A DNA stretch of 64,000 bases from Oceanobacillus caeni. GTDB lineage: Bacteria > Bacillota > Bacilli > Bacillales > Amphibacillaceae. Position numbers and translations under genes: made by a program. Shown one piece after another: positions 10,223 through 19,053 of the stretch. Position 1 is the first letter of the stretch; each line of letters begins with the position of its first letter. The notes under the pieces are model-generated. The model worked only from the letters and a program-made list of their open reading frames with translations, was not told where the DNA came from and made no database searches. The stretch covers positions 124,001 through 188,000 of the forward strand of contig NZ_JAHHXM010000002.1 in assembly GCF_019037185.1 (NCBI RefSeq), given 5' to 3'.

Positions 10223-10819
10223 CTAAAACAATATATCTATCAAGTCATCTAACTTATCCATTGCAAGTTTACGATGACTTATCTGATTTTTTTCTTCTGG
10301 CTCTAACTCGGCCATTGTTTGTTGATAACCATCTGGAATAAAAATAGGATCATAACCAAATCCATTATCACCGGAAGGGAATAAAGCTATTTTTCCCTCA
10401 CATTCCCCTCTAACTAATTTTGTTTGCCCTTCTGGTCTCGCTATAGCCAAAACACAAACAAATCGTGCATTTCTATCATGTTCCGGGATATTTTCTAATT
10501 CTTTAAGAACTTTTTTTACATTTTCTTCATCGTCTTTATCTTCCCCAGCATATCTCGCTGAATAAACACCTGGTCTTCCGTCTAGAGCATCGATAACTAA
10601 CCCGGAATCATCAGACAAAACAGCTTTATTTAATATATGGCTTATCTCTTCTGCTTTTAATGATGCATTTTCTTCAAAAGTATCACCAGTTTCATCCACG
10701 TCTGGAAGTTGTTTTTCAATATCTAATAACGAAAGGGCCTCTATATTTTTCTGGGAAAAAAACTCTTTAAACTCTTTTGCCTTACCACGATTTTTAGTGG
10801 CAATAATAATTTGTTTCAT
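10223..10819 (-). CDS. rdgB: XTP/dITP pyrophosphatase (RdgB/HAM1 family)
   Basis: Hydrolyses deaminated purine nucleoside triphosphates (dITP, XTP) to monophosphates, keeping them out of DNA. 198 residues with N-terminal IIATKNRGKAKEF, SDDSGLVIDALDGRPGVYSARYAG (binding and catalytic Asp), and GFGYDPIF near the C-terminus, all standard for the family (B. subtilis YsnA). It starts 11 bases after rph ends, in one transcription unit. Confidence 0.95.
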   Translation of the reverse strand: MKQIIIATKNRGKAKEFKEFFSQKNIEALSLLDIEKQLPDVDETGDTFEENASLKAEEISHILNKAVLSDDSGLVIDALDGRPGVYSARYAGEDKDDEENVKKVLKELENIPEHDRNARFVCVLAIARPEGQTKLVRGECEGKIALFPSGDNGFGYDPIFIPDGYQQTMAELEPEEKNQISHRKLAMDKLDDLIDILF

Positions 10820-10830
10820 AAAAAAACTCC

Positions 10831-11580
10831 TTATTTTTTGGTTTCACCTATTCGTTCGGATAAAGCACCAATTGCCTCTTTTTGTACCTCTATAATTTTC
10901 TCTAACCCCTCACTAGCAAGTTTCAACATCATTTTTAGCTGATTTAAACCAAATGTTGCTTCTTCTCCAGTCCCTTGGATTTCCACAAACTCCCCTGAAC
11001 CCGTCATTACGATATTCATATCAACATCTGCTTCTGAGTCTTCTTCATAATTTAAATCCAATATTTCTATTCCTTCTTTTAATATACCCACAGAAATTGC
11101 AGCTAGATAATCCGTTACAGGCATTTCTTTGATCGCTTTATTTTTCAGCAGTTCACCAAAAGCTAAAACAACCGCAACAAATGCGCCTGTGATAGATGCA
11201 GTTCTTGTTCCCCCATCCGCTTGAATAACATCACAATCTACCCATACGGTTCTTTCACCTATTTTTTCTAAATCCACGACAGATCTTAATGCTCTACCAA
11301 TCAATCGTTGAATTTCCATCGTTCTACCACTAACCTTACCTTTAGTTGACTCTCTTATATTTCTTTGGGTAGTAGCACGAGGGAGCATTGAATATTCGGC
11401 GGTAATCCACCCTTTTCCTTGACCTCGCATAAATGGAGGAACACGGTCTTCGATGCTTGCGTTACAAATTACTTTTGTATTCCCAACTGTAATAAGTACC
11501 GAACCTTCTGGATGTGTTATGTAATTCGGAATAATTTCAATAGTTCTTAATTGGTTATGTTCACGATTATCATTTCTCAT
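10831..11580 (-). CDS. rph: Ribonuclease PH
   Basis: Phosphorolytic 3'-5' exoribonuclease that trims tRNA 3' ends. 249 residues with the single RNase PH fold: [15 protein letters not shown] near the start, [22 protein letters not shown] (phosphate-binding), [19 protein letters not shown] and [18 protein letters not shown] follows AGAGGAGG. It is upstream of rdgB, a common pairing in Firmicutes. Confidence 0.97.
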   Translation of the reverse strand: MRNDNREHNQLRTIEIIPNYITHPEGSVLITVGNTKVICNASIEDRVPPFMRGQGKGWITAEYSMLPRATTQRNIRESTKGKVSGRTMEIQRLIGRALRSVVDLEKIGERTVWVDCDVIQADGGTRTASITGAFVAVVLAFGELLKNKAIKEMPVTDYLAAISVGILKEGIEILDLNYEEDSEADVDMNIVMTGSGEFVEIQGTGEEATFGLNQLKMMLKLASEGLEKIIEVQKEAIGALSERIGETKK

Positions 11581-11684
11581 ACGTAAATCCTCCTCTTATT
11601 TCCATCATTAGCTTATCATATTTTGCTAAAAAGCAACACGAGAATTCATTAGGCTCATTTTTTAGAAAACTTGCACTAAATTAT

Positions 11685-11889
11685 CAAAGGCGGAAGCGCC
11701 CGTTTAGCGACGTACGGACTGGACTGAGCCGTAGGAGATAAAGGAAACACGATGAACGGAGTGAGTCGATGTTGACTTATCGCACGGAGGTGAAGGAAGT
11801 CTCGCTAGTCGCTGGGCGTTGGAGCCGGACGTGGCTATCTCTGTATCTATGTTATTCACAGCCATACAAATTTTATAATTTCCTGACAA
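11685..11889 (+). repeat. 205-bp dispersed repeat, copy 1
   Basis: Starts CAAAGGCGGAAGCGCCCG, contains GGACTGGACTGAGC, GGAGATAAAGGAAACACG, GTTGACTTATCGCACGG and GGAGCCGGACGTGGCTAT, and ends AATTTCCTGACAA. Two more copies are at 18802-19007 and 43320-43525. GC-rich compared with flanks. It fills most of the 345-bp rph-gerM gap. A 61-codon open frame across it on the minus strand is not credible. Confidence 0.8.
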
Positions 11890-11890
11890 T

Positions 11891-11929
11891 AAAGAAAGAG
11901 GTTCAAAATTCGAACCCCTTTCTTTTTAT
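11891..11929 (-). terminator. gerM terminator
   Basis: Hairpin AAAGAAAGAGGTTC / GAACCCCTTTCTTT (one bulge) directly next to the gerM stop codon. The upstream A-rich plus-strand sequence gives a U-tract on the minus-strand RNA. Confidence 0.75.
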
Positions 11930-13032
11930 AATTTTTCTGTTTTTGTAAATGTATCCTTTGTTACTGGCTCTTCATATGATTCACCGTTTTCATTCACGAG
12001 TTGATCTACATTTTCAACTTTTACATCAACGGCTTTTACACCAGCTTGTTCAGTTAAAGTTCTTACTAGTGTCTCCATTACTTCATCCGAAATAACAGAC
12101 TGCTCTTTATCTTTCAAAATACCTTCATTAAATATTAATTTAAGAACTCCATCTTTCATTACCGGCTCACTACTTAATTTAGTACCTTCATTAAACACGT
12201 GGACAATATTTGAATTGTAACCAGGTCCTTGAATCAATGAATCTACAATTGCTTCATAGATTTCCACATCCTCTTTTGAATCAACATACTGAGTTACAGG
12301 AACATAATACCTGTTTTCATTATGTTCAGATGGATAAAACATCGTTACAGGGGTAGCAGTTAATAAATCATTTGAATTGGATTCCACAACATTTATTCCA
12401 TTTGCTCTTGCATATCCATTCCCAATTGGTGTTCCATTAACTGGCATTTCCTCCTGAGGATGTCCATTAATCCACAATTGTACCTTTTTAACATTTTCGA
12501 ATTGTGTTAAGGTGTATGTCATCGACTCCAGAATTTTAATTTCCTCATTTGGCTCATAGTTTTTAAATTCTTCCGATACATCTACAATTATCGTACCATC
12601 TTCCTTTAAATTAAGTCCTAAAATTTCAGTACCCTCTGGTAACACGGCTTGAAACCCATTCGGTAGTAGAGGGGTTACTGGTCCATCTTTCACCAGATGT
12701 TCCATGAGTTGTTTACCAACTTCTGATGTCCCTGGTAATTCAATCGTTTGAGCAGCAACCATCCCATTCTTATCCATTAAGTATAATTCTCTAGGAACCA
12801 TTTCTGTAACTGCATCATCTGATTTGGTTTTCTTCCCCTTGGAGTCAGCTGAATCCTTAGATTCTACATTATCTTTCTTATTCTCAGAAGTTGAATCTTC
12901 TAAGCTATTTACAGCCTCCGCATCTTGAGGTGGGTCCATTTCCTGTTCTAATGACTGTTCTCCTTGAAAACACCCAGATAAAATAAGCGAAAGCGAAACC
13001 GCGCCAACGATTAAAGCACCTTTCTTATTCAT
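11926..13032 (-). CDS. gerM: Spore germination/sporulation lipoprotein GerM
   Basis: Lipoprotein needed for normal sporulation and germination in Bacillus. 368 residues: signal peptide with lipobox LSGC (Cys21), a charged Ser/Lys/Glu-rich linker (about 30-75), then two GerMN domains (about 85-205 and 225-350) with repeated motifs such as DGTIIVDVSEEF and EEVNGTP-like turns (the second reads DGVLKLIFNEGI). ATG at 13032 has a GTAGGAGGTATT site. That site is one arm of an 11-base inverted repeat (see 13042-13104). It follows racE. Confidence 0.93.
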   Translation of the reverse strand: MNKKGALIVGAVSLSLILSGCFQGEQSLEQEMDPPQDAEAVNSLEDSTSENKKDNVESKDSADSKGKKTKSDDAVTEMVPRELYLMDKNGMVAAQTIELPGTSEVGKQLMEHLVKDGPVTPLLPNGFQAVLPEGTEILGLNLKEDGTIIVDVSEEFKNYEPNEEIKILESMTYTLTQFENVKKVQLWINGHPQEEMPVNGTPIGNGYARANGINVVESNSNDLLTATPVTMFYPSEHNENRYYVPVTQYVDSKEDVEIYEAIVDSLIQGPGYNSNIVHVFNEGTKLSSEPVMKDGVLKLIFNEGILKDKEQSVISDEVMETLVRTLTEQAGVKAVDVKVENVDQLVNENGESYEEPVTKDTFTKTEKL

Positions 13033-13041
13033 GCTAATACC

Positions 13042-13104
13042 TCCTACGATAGTTTGTACTATAATGTATACGAGCTATCATAAAAAAATAGACCTATCGT
13101 AGGA
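13042..13104 (-). promoter_or_regulatory. gerM: Inverted repeat covering the gerM ribosome site
   Basis: TCCTACGATAG (13042-13052) and its exact complement CTATCGTAGGA (13094-13104) flank a 41-base loop. The gerM Shine-Dalgarno AGGAGG partly lies in the proximal arm, so a transcript that starts upstream could fold and hide it, while one that starts inside the loop could not. A GTATACATTATAG stretch in the loop could hold a promoter -10. Confidence 0.45.
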
Positions 13105-13230
13105 AACTTCTATTTAAAAATAATTCATTACATATTCCGCATGGATTCATCATCATCTCATACAGGATTATGCATGAAAATATTTCGGAAAACTTGGTAT
13201 TCGCTACCAGCATAGATGAGGAGAGAAGGT

Positions 13231-13262
13231 AAAATAAAAATCAGGAGCTTAAACCTCCTGAT
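13231..13262 (-). terminator. racE terminator overlapping its stop codon
   Basis: TCAGGAG / CTCCTGA hairpin that includes the last racE codons, followed on the minus strand by a U-tract (plus-strand AAAATAAAAA). Confidence 0.75.
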
Positions 13263-14073
13263 TTGTTCGTAAACTAGCTCTTTTAATTTCTAACTTGCTG
13301 AAATTTGAATCCTTAAAAATCTTTCTAGTTATTTCAATAAATATATTCAGCTCACCTGTAGTATAAAATTGATGAATAGGCTCATCTGTTTTACTATTCA
13401 ATAATCCATGTACGTCTAATATAGTACTTGTTTCTCTAGCAGTCTCTTCACTAGAAGAAATAATGGTTACATTGTTACCTATAACTTCTTGTATCGTGTC
13501 TTTTAATAATGGATAGTGGGTACATCCTAATATCAATGTATCCATATCTTTATTTTGTTTTAATGGTGAAATAGATTCTTCTACTACTGATTTTGCTTCC
13601 ATACCTGCCAATATTCCATTTTCAACCATTGGAGCTAATAAAGGACACGCCAATCCATAAACATGAATATCTGCATTTATTTTTTCCAATGCATTCGTAT
13701 AAGCACTACTACGAATCGTACCTTCTGTCCCAATTACACCAACATGATTATTATTTGTACATTTTATTGCAGCTCGGGCACCAGGCTGTATTACACCAAC
13801 AACCGGAATATCTAATGACTGCTGTAATTCCTTTAGCGTAAAAGCGGTAGCAGTATTACAAGCCACAACTAACATTTTAATATTTTTATTTAATAAAAAG
13901 CGAACCATTTCCCAAGTAAATAATTTCACTTCTTCAGCAGGTCTAGAACCATAAGGACATCTTGCTGTATCTCCTAAATAAATTAACTTTTCCTTTGGTA
14001 ATTGACGCATCAACTCTTGAACAACAGTTAAGCCACCAACTCCAGAATCAATTACTCCGATTGCTCTATCCAA
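13249..14073 (-). CDS. racE: Glutamate racemase
   Basis: Interconverts L- and D-glutamate for peptidoglycan. 274 residues; catalytic Cys72 in VACNTATAF and Cys184 in LGCTHYPLL, with Asp9-Ser10 in [11 protein letters not shown]. This matches RacE/MurI length and order. ATG at 14073. The terminator overlapping its stop codon suggests that downstream gerM has its own promoter, although racE-gerM-rph order is conserved. In B. subtilis ysmB lies between racE and gerE; here there is none. Confidence 0.96.
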   Translation of the reverse strand: MDRAIGVIDSGVGGLTVVQELMRQLPKEKLIYLGDTARCPYGSRPAEEVKLFTWEMVRFLLNKNIKMLVVACNTATAFTLKELQQSLDIPVVGVIQPGARAAIKCTNNNHVGVIGTEGTIRSSAYTNALEKINADIHVYGLACPLLAPMVENGILAGMEAKSVVEESISPLKQNKDMDTLILGCTHYPLLKDTIQEVIGNNVTIISSSEETARETSTILDVHGLLNSKTDEPIHQFYTTGELNIFIEITRKIFKDSNFSKLEIKRASLRTNQEV

Positions 14074-14357
14074 TAAAAATCGCCTCTTCTGTGCTGTTTT
14101 ATTTTTAGGTTATTTATCCAAAATTTAAGGTTCTAGTTTATTTCAATATATACAAGCAACAGTTTATCATATCAACCCATTCCGTGTATATATGTTAAAA
14201 TAAATAGTTATAAGTCCTTACTTTTTCATAATATGTAGTCAACTATTCCTATGTTACCGTTTCCATTTTTTTTAAAATTTATGTAGGTAAAATTATTTAA
14301 CTTACATATTACCACCAGTTTTAGATTAAATTCAAATAATAGTTTGGATACAAATTT

Positions 14358-14384
14358 ATTCATGAAATTTTACTTTTCATGAAT
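14358..14384. promoter_or_regulatory. 10-base inverted repeat upstream of gerE
   Basis: ATTCATGAAA and its complement TTTCATGAAT separated by 7 bases, ending 11 bases upstream of the -35 of the proposed gerE promoter. Shape and place suit a dimeric regulator; the protein is not known. The rest of the 408-bp racE-gerE gap is AT-rich with no gene seen. Confidence 0.4.
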
Positions 14385-14394
14385 GAAAACACTC

Positions 14395-14421
14395 ACTAAT
14401 TTCCAGCGTCCTCATAAGCTA
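14395..14421 (+). promoter_or_regulatory. gerE: Sigma-K-type promoter of gerE
   Basis: -10 CATAAGCTA (14413-14421) fits the sigma-K consensus CATAnnnTA exactly, with AC at 14395-14396 placed 16 bases before it as the -35. gerE is known to be sigma-K dependent in B. subtilis. About 60 bases separate it from the start codon. Confidence 0.65.
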
Positions 14422-14481
14422 TAGTGACTAGATAATTTCCCTTCAACATGCAGCTCTATAAGAGCAAGGAGGGGTTAACAC

Positions 14482-14706
14482 TTGAAGGACAACGAGTATA
14501 AACCGAAGCAGTTATTAACCAAAAGAGAAAAAGAAGTATTCGAACTATTAGTACAAGACAAAACAACAAAAGAAATTGCCCAGGAATTGTTTATATCAGA
14601 GAAAACTGTCCGTAACCACATTTCAAATGCTATGCAAAAATTAGGGGTTAAGGGGCGATCACAAGCTGTAGTTGAACTTCTTCGTATGGGGGAATTGAAA
14701 CTTTAA
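14482..14706 (+). CDS. gerE: Late mother-cell transcription factor GerE
   Basis: 74-residue LuxR/FixJ-type DNA-binding protein, essentially only the helix-turn-helix domain: LTKREKEVFELL, TTKEIAQELFISEKTVRNHI and VKGRSQAVVELLRMGEL. In Bacillus it activates and represses coat genes in the mother cell after sigma-K. TTG start at 14482 is preceded by AAGGAGGGG at a good distance. Stands alone on the plus strand, converging with sdhB. Confidence 0.97.
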   Translation: MKDNEYKPKQLLTKREKEVFELLVQDKTTKEIAQELFISEKTVRNHISNAMQKLGVKGRSQAVVELLRMGELKL

Positions 14707-14796
14707 ATTATTAGTTCTTATCCCAATAGAAAGATCCGAACTACACGTGATTATTAGGTCTTATAAACCATTTACTCGATTAAGCAAGTAAATGTC

Positions 14797-14828
14797 AAAA
14801 ACCGACTTCGATAAAGAAGTCGGTTTTT
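14797..14828. terminator. Bidirectional terminator between gerE and sdhB
   Basis: Perfect 13-base stem AAAAACCGACTTC / GAAGTCGGTTTTT with a 6-base loop and T-tracts in both directions. Confidence 0.9.
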
Positions 14829-14854
14829 GTTTGTAGGTAAAAAGTATAATTTCT

Positions 14855-15619
14855 TTAATGTGCGTTGTCACTACCAAAGAAATTCTTAAACGCTTGGATA
14901 TTAGTTGCTCGGTTCATTGCTGCAATTGAGGTTGTTAACGGTATTCCTTTTGGACAAACTTGTACACAATTTTGCGCATTCCCACAACCGCTAATTCCAC
15001 CTTCTTGCATTAAACCATCTAAACGTTCACTCTTGTTCATTTCTCCTGTTGGGTGAGCATTAAACAGACGAGCCTGAGATAATGCTGCTGGTCCAATAAA
15101 GTTTGATTTATCATTTACGTTTGGACAAGATTCTAAACATACTCCACATGACATACATTTAGATAATTCATATGCCCATTGGCGTTTCTTTTCAGGCATA
15201 CGTGGCCCTGGACCAAGATCGTGTGTACCATCGATAGGAATCCATGCTTTAACTTGCTTCAATGCATCAAACATACGCTCACGGTCAATGATCAAATCAC
15301 GAACAACTGGGAATGTTGACATTGGCGCTAGACGAACTGGAGTTTCCAATTCATCTACTAATGCAGCACAGGATTGTCTCGGAACACCATTAATAACCAT
15401 AGAACAAGCACCACATACTTCTTCTAAACAGTTCATATCCCATTGAACCGGTGTTGTTTTTTCCCCTTTAGCATTAACAGGATTTTTACGTATTTCCATT
15501 AACCCAGAAATAACATTCATATTCTTCCGATAAGGTACTTCGAAAGTTTCCTCGTAAGGAGCAGAATCTGGGCCGTCTTGTCGAGTTATTATAAATGTAA
15601 CCGTCTTTTGTTCAGCCAT
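14855..15619 (-). CDS. sdhB: Succinate dehydrogenase iron-sulfur subunit
   Basis: Carries electrons from the flavoprotein to cytochrome b558 in complex II. 254 residues from ATG at 15619 (MAEQKTVTF), chosen because GGGGAGAG stands 8 bases ahead and the protein then matches the usual length; an upstream in-frame TTG includes that site. Clusters: 2Fe-2S CLEEVCGACSM plus a distal Cys, 4Fe-4S CMSCGVCLESCP and 3Fe-4S CGNAQNCVQVCPKGIP. Last gene of sdhCAB, 17 bases after sdhA. Confidence 0.97.
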   Translation of the reverse strand: MAEQKTVTFIITRQDGPDSAPYEETFEVPYRKNMNVISGLMEIRKNPVNAKGEKTTPVQWDMNCLEEVCGACSMVINGVPRQSCAALVDELETPVRLAPMSTFPVVRDLIIDRERMFDALKQVKAWIPIDGTHDLGPGPRMPEKKRQWAYELSKCMSCGVCLESCPNVNDKSNFIGPAALSQARLFNAHPTGEMNKSERLDGLMQEGGISGCGNAQNCVQVCPKGIPLTTSIAAMNRATNIQAFKNFFGSDNAH

Positions 15620-15636
15620 TTTACTTCTCTCCCCAA

Positions 15637-17388
15637 TCAATGTTTTGTAGTATAATCACGTTCACGTGGTTTAATTAACGATATATCAACATCTTCATAA
15701 CTCAGTTTAGGTGCTTGATTTTTCTCATCGAATTCAGCGATAGTAGTCTTTAAAAATTCCTCATCATTACGTTTCGGGAATTCAGGTTTATAATGTGCTC
15801 CACGACTCTCGTTACGATTATAAGCACCAAGTGTAATTACTCTTGCCAAATGAAGCATATTTTTTAATTGGCGAGTAAACATAACACCTTGGTTAGACCA
15901 ACTAGATGTATCATTGATGTTGATATTTCCCCAACGTTCTAGCAATTCTTGTATCTTCTCATCTGTTTTTAGAAGTCTAGTATTTTCACGTACTACTGTA
16001 ACGTTATCTGTCATCCATTCCCCTAGTTCTTGGTGAATCTGGTATGCATTTTCGTTACCGTCCATACTCATTAATTCTTTAAATTTCTCTTCTTCTTCCC
16101 TAACTTTAGAATCAAATAGTTCAGAAGAAACATCTTCAGCATGTTTATCAAGGCCATCAATATATTCAATCGCCTTAGGTCCAGCTACGGATCCACCAAA
16201 TACTGCAGATAATAAGGAGTTAGCACCTAGTCGGTTCGCACCATGTTGTGAGTAGTCACATTCCCCAGCAGCAAATATTCCAGGAATGTTTGTCATTTGA
16301 TTAATATCGACCCACATTCCACCCATAGAATAATGAACTGCAGGGAAAATTTTCATAGGTACTTTACGTGGGTCCTCACCGACGAATTTTTCATAGATTT
16401 CTATAATACCACCAAGTTTAATATCTAATTCTTTAGGATCTTTATGTGAAAGATCAAGATATACCATGTTTTCCCCATTAATTCCTAATTTTTCATTCAC
16501 ACAAACATCAAAGATTTCACGTGTTGCTATGTCACGAGGAACTAGATTACCATATGCTGGGTATCTTTCTTCAAGGAAGTACCATGGTTCACCATCTTTA
16601 TAAGTCCATACACGACCACCTTCACCACGAGCAGATTCACTCATTAAGCGAAGTTTATCGTCTCCAGGAATTGCAGTTGGGTGAATCTGAATAAATTCTC
16701 CATTTGCATATTTAACACCTTGTTGATATAAGGTACTTGCAGCTGATCCTGTATTAATCATAGAATTCGTTGATTTACCAAAGATGATTCCAGGTCCACC
16801 TGTTGCAAAGATAGTTGCATCAGAACGGAATGCTTTAATTTCATGTGATTTAATATCCTGAGCCACAATTCCCCTTGCAATTCCTTCTTCATCTAATACA
16901 GCACCAACAAATTCCCAACCTTCATATTTCGTTACTAAGCCTTCTACTTCATAACGGCGAACTTGTTCGTCTAGTGCGTACAACAATTGTTGTCCAGTTG
17001 TAGCTCCTGCATATGCAGTGCGGTGGTGTTGCGTTCCCCCAAATCGACGAAAGTCTAGTAAACCTTCCGGGGTACGGTTAAACATAACACCCATACGGTC
17101 AAACATATGTATGATGCCAGGTGCTGCATCACACATTGCTTTAACCTGAGGCTGATTTGCAAGGAAATCTCCACCGTAAACAGTATCATCAAAGTGAATC
17201 CAAGGTGAATCTCCTTCACCTTTTGTATTTACCGCTCCATTAATACCACCTTGAGCACATACTGAGTGAGAACGTTTAACCGGTACAATTGAGAATAAAT
17301 CTACGTTGACTCCTGCTTCAGCAGCTTTTATCGTAGCCATAAGCCCAGCAAGCCCTCCGCCAACAACAGCTATTTTGCGATTACTCAT
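15637..17388 (-). CDS. sdhA: Succinate dehydrogenase flavoprotein subunit
   Basis: Oxidises succinate to fumarate in the TCA cycle, with covalently bound FAD. 583 residues: FAD-binding VVGGGLAGLMA at the N-terminus, RSHSVCAQGGING with the flavinylated His, substrate-site HPTAIPG and the REENTRLL-like segment (here VVRENTRLL), then C-terminal helical domain with RNESRGAHYKPEFP. Membrane-attached through SdhC. ATG at 17388 with GGAGTGAG upstream. Confidence 0.98.
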   Translation of the reverse strand: MSNRKIAVVGGGLAGLMATIKAAEAGVNVDLFSIVPVKRSHSVCAQGGINGAVNTKGEGDSPWIHFDDTVYGGDFLANQPQVKAMCDAAPGIIHMFDRMGVMFNRTPEGLLDFRRFGGTQHHRTAYAGATTGQQLLYALDEQVRRYEVEGLVTKYEGWEFVGAVLDEEGIARGIVAQDIKSHEIKAFRSDATIFATGGPGIIFGKSTNSMINTGSAASTLYQQGVKYANGEFIQIHPTAIPGDDKLRLMSESARGEGGRVWTYKDGEPWYFLEERYPAYGNLVPRDIATREIFDVCVNEKLGINGENMVYLDLSHKDPKELDIKLGGIIEIYEKFVGEDPRKVPMKIFPAVHYSMGGMWVDINQMTNIPGIFAAGECDYSQHGANRLGANSLLSAVFGGSVAGPKAIEYIDGLDKHAEDVSSELFDSKVREEEEKFKELMSMDGNENAYQIHQELGEWMTDNVTVVRENTRLLKTDEKIQELLERWGNININDTSSWSNQGVMFTRQLKNMLHLARVITLGAYNRNESRGAHYKPEFPKRNDEEFLKTTIAEFDEKNQAPKLSYEDVDISLIKPRERDYTTKH

Positions 17389-17415
17389 AATAACTCACTC
17401 CTTTTTTCTCTGTCT

Positions 17416-18036
17416 CTATACTCCATAAGCAAATGCGATTAGTGATCTTACTCCAATATAACTAAGCACAAGAAAGACTACTACGACACCATATGTAGTG
17501 ATTTTTTGTGATTTAGGAGATTGTGTAATTCCCCATGTAACCATGAAGCCCCATAGTCCATTTGAAAAATGGAAAACGGTTGAAATTACACCAACTACGT
17601 AGAACCAGAACATAAATGGACTAGATAGAATACTTTCCATCAAACTATAGTTAACTTCTACTACTCCTAGTGCTTTTTGAACACGGGTCTCCCAAACATG
17701 CCATACAATAAAAATTAATGTTACTATCCCAGTGATACGTTGCAGAGCAAACATCCAATTTCGGAAAAAACCATAATTCTTCAGATTGTAGTTTGCTGTA
17801 AGAGCAATGTACACACCTAGCACCGCATGAAATAAGATTGGTAGATAAATAACAAAAATCTCTAATAAGATCAAAAATGGAAGATTTCCCATAAAACCTG
17901 CTGCTCTATTAAACTCTTCTTCTCCATAAACAGCAAAATGGTTTACTACTAAATGCGTCACCAAATAAAGTCCAATTGGTACTACCCCAAGTAATGAATG
18001 TAATCTTCTGTAAAACAACTCCCTATGTACTGCCAT
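17416..18036 (-). CDS. sdhC: Succinate dehydrogenase cytochrome b558 subunit
   Basis: Membrane anchor that binds two haems and menaquinone. 206 residues with five transmembrane helices and histidines in the helices (LHSLLG, THLVVNH, FHAVLG, VWHVWE, FHFSNG), the pattern of the Bacillus single-anchor type B complex II. ATG follows AAGGGGGG. First gene of sdhCAB. Confidence 0.97.
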   Translation of the reverse strand: MAVHRELFYRRLHSLLGVVPIGLYLVTHLVVNHFAVYGEEEFNRAAGFMGNLPFLILLEIFVIYLPILFHAVLGVYIALTANYNLKNYGFFRNWMFALQRITGIVTLIFIVWHVWETRVQKALGVVEVNYSLMESILSSPFMFWFYVVGVISTVFHFSNGLWGFMVTWGITQSPKSQKITTYGVVVVFLVLSYIGVRSLIAFAYGV

Positions 18037-18076
18037 TTTTATCCCCCCTTAGTAGGTTAATAGAATTTGTAGTACA

Positions 18077-18105
18077 ATTATTAAAAATAAAGCGCTTTAA
18101 AACAA
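18077..18105 (-). promoter_or_regulatory. sdhC: sdhCAB promoter with a cre-like palindrome in its spacer
   Basis: Minus strand TTGTTT (18105-18100), 17-base spacer, AATAAT (18082-18077). The spacer contains the palindrome AAAGCGCTTT (18089-18098), the core of a CcpA catabolite-response element; two outer consensus positions (TG and C) differ. The element would block RNA polymerase if bound. Remaining gap towards yslB is AT-rich with no gene. Confidence 0.4.
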
Positions 18106-18350
18106 ACTTGCTCCTATTTTTAAAATTGTACAATCTTTTTATCAAGTTTATTGTACTTCTAACTATTGTAAGCGTCAAGAAAACGAGACACTAAATTTAT
18201 CGAGAAAAGGAATATTGGAATATTAAAAGTTCATAATCGCGGCTTGATTAATCACGAAATAAAATAGATAATATGGTTTAGTTATCATTTTAAACGACGA
18301 TAAGACGATAGGTTATACCTTAGGCATAACTTACGAGAGGAATAGAAAGG

Positions 18351-18800
18351 ATGACATCCATGTCAGATAAAGCCGATAAACTAACAATTTCACAACTAGA
18401 AAAATTACATACGAATGGTGCCGGCTATGATGCTCTAAGATATATAGGCTTACCGGAAATTCTTGGTAAGGAAGCGGACTCTTTATTGTATTTCATGGGA
18501 AAAAACATAGCGCGCAATATAGAAATTGATTCATTGGAAACACTAATACTTATTTTTGAGACATTTGGTTGGGGAAAACTTGAGTTAATAAAAGAAAAGA
18601 AAAAGGAACTAATCTTTCATTTAATGGATGATTCAATAGCATTAAAACTTAATGGTCCTTTTCATACAGATTTTCGATTAGAATCAGGATTTTTAGCTGA
18701 GGCAATTCAACAAATTGAAGGTAGAGAATGCGAATGTATGGAGGAAATAAATAAACGCATTTACACGATCAAATTTTCTATATACTTTACGGATAAATGA
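18351..18800 (+). CDS. yslB: YslB-like DUF2507 protein
   Basis: 149 residues, soluble, unknown function. The motif GAGYDALRYIGLPEILGKE at residues 24-42 and a later ECECMEE resemble the V4R/DUF2507 family that includes B. subtilis YslB. Two in-frame ATGs (18351, 18360) are both compatible with GAGAGG or AGAAAGG sites, so the start is uncertain by three codons. A 205-bp repeat begins right after its stop codon. Confidence 0.85.
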   Translation: MTSMSDKADKLTISQLEKLHTNGAGYDALRYIGLPEILGKEADSLLYFMGKNIARNIEIDSLETLILIFETFGWGKLELIKEKKKELIFHLMDDSIALKLNGPFHTDFRLESGFLAEAIQQIEGRECECMEEINKRIYTIKFSIYFTDK

Positions 18801-18801
18801 A

Positions 18802-19007
18802 CAAAGGCGCAAGCGCCCGTTTAGCGACGTACGGACTGGACTGAGCCGTAGGAGATAAAGGAAACACGACGAACGGAGTGAGTCGATGTTGACTTATCGC
18901 ACGGAGGTGAAGGAAGTCTCGCTAGTCGCTGGGCGCTGGAGCCGGACGTGGCTATTTCTGTATCTAAGTTATTCACAGCCATATAAATTTTATGATTTTC
19001 TAGACAA
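18802..19007 (+). repeat. 205-bp dispersed repeat, copy 2
   Basis: Starts CAAAGGCGCAAGCGCCCG one base after the yslB stop codon and ends TTTTCTAGACAA. More than 90 percent like copy 1 by eye, same orientation. It occupies the place where B. subtilis has lysC between yslB and uvrC. Confidence 0.85.
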
Positions 19008-19010
19008 ATA

Positions 19011-19053
19011 AAAAGGAGGGTAGTTAGTATTTAAAACTATCGCTCCTCCTCTT
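19011..19053 (-). terminator. uvrC terminator overlapping the gene end
   Basis: GGAGGGTAGTTA pairs imperfectly with TATCGCTCCTCC across the uvrC stop codon; plus-strand AAATAAAAA gives the U-tract of the minus-strand transcript. Confidence 0.55.

Noticed and set aside
11704-11889. 61-codon minus-strand reading frame
   Set aside because: Lies wholly within the 205-bp repeat; the frame is not kept in the other two copies and there is no ribosome site.
13593-13841. 82-codon plus-strand frame in racE
   Set aside because: Antisense to a clear glutamate racemase and rich in His/Tyr/Leu as expected of shadow frames.
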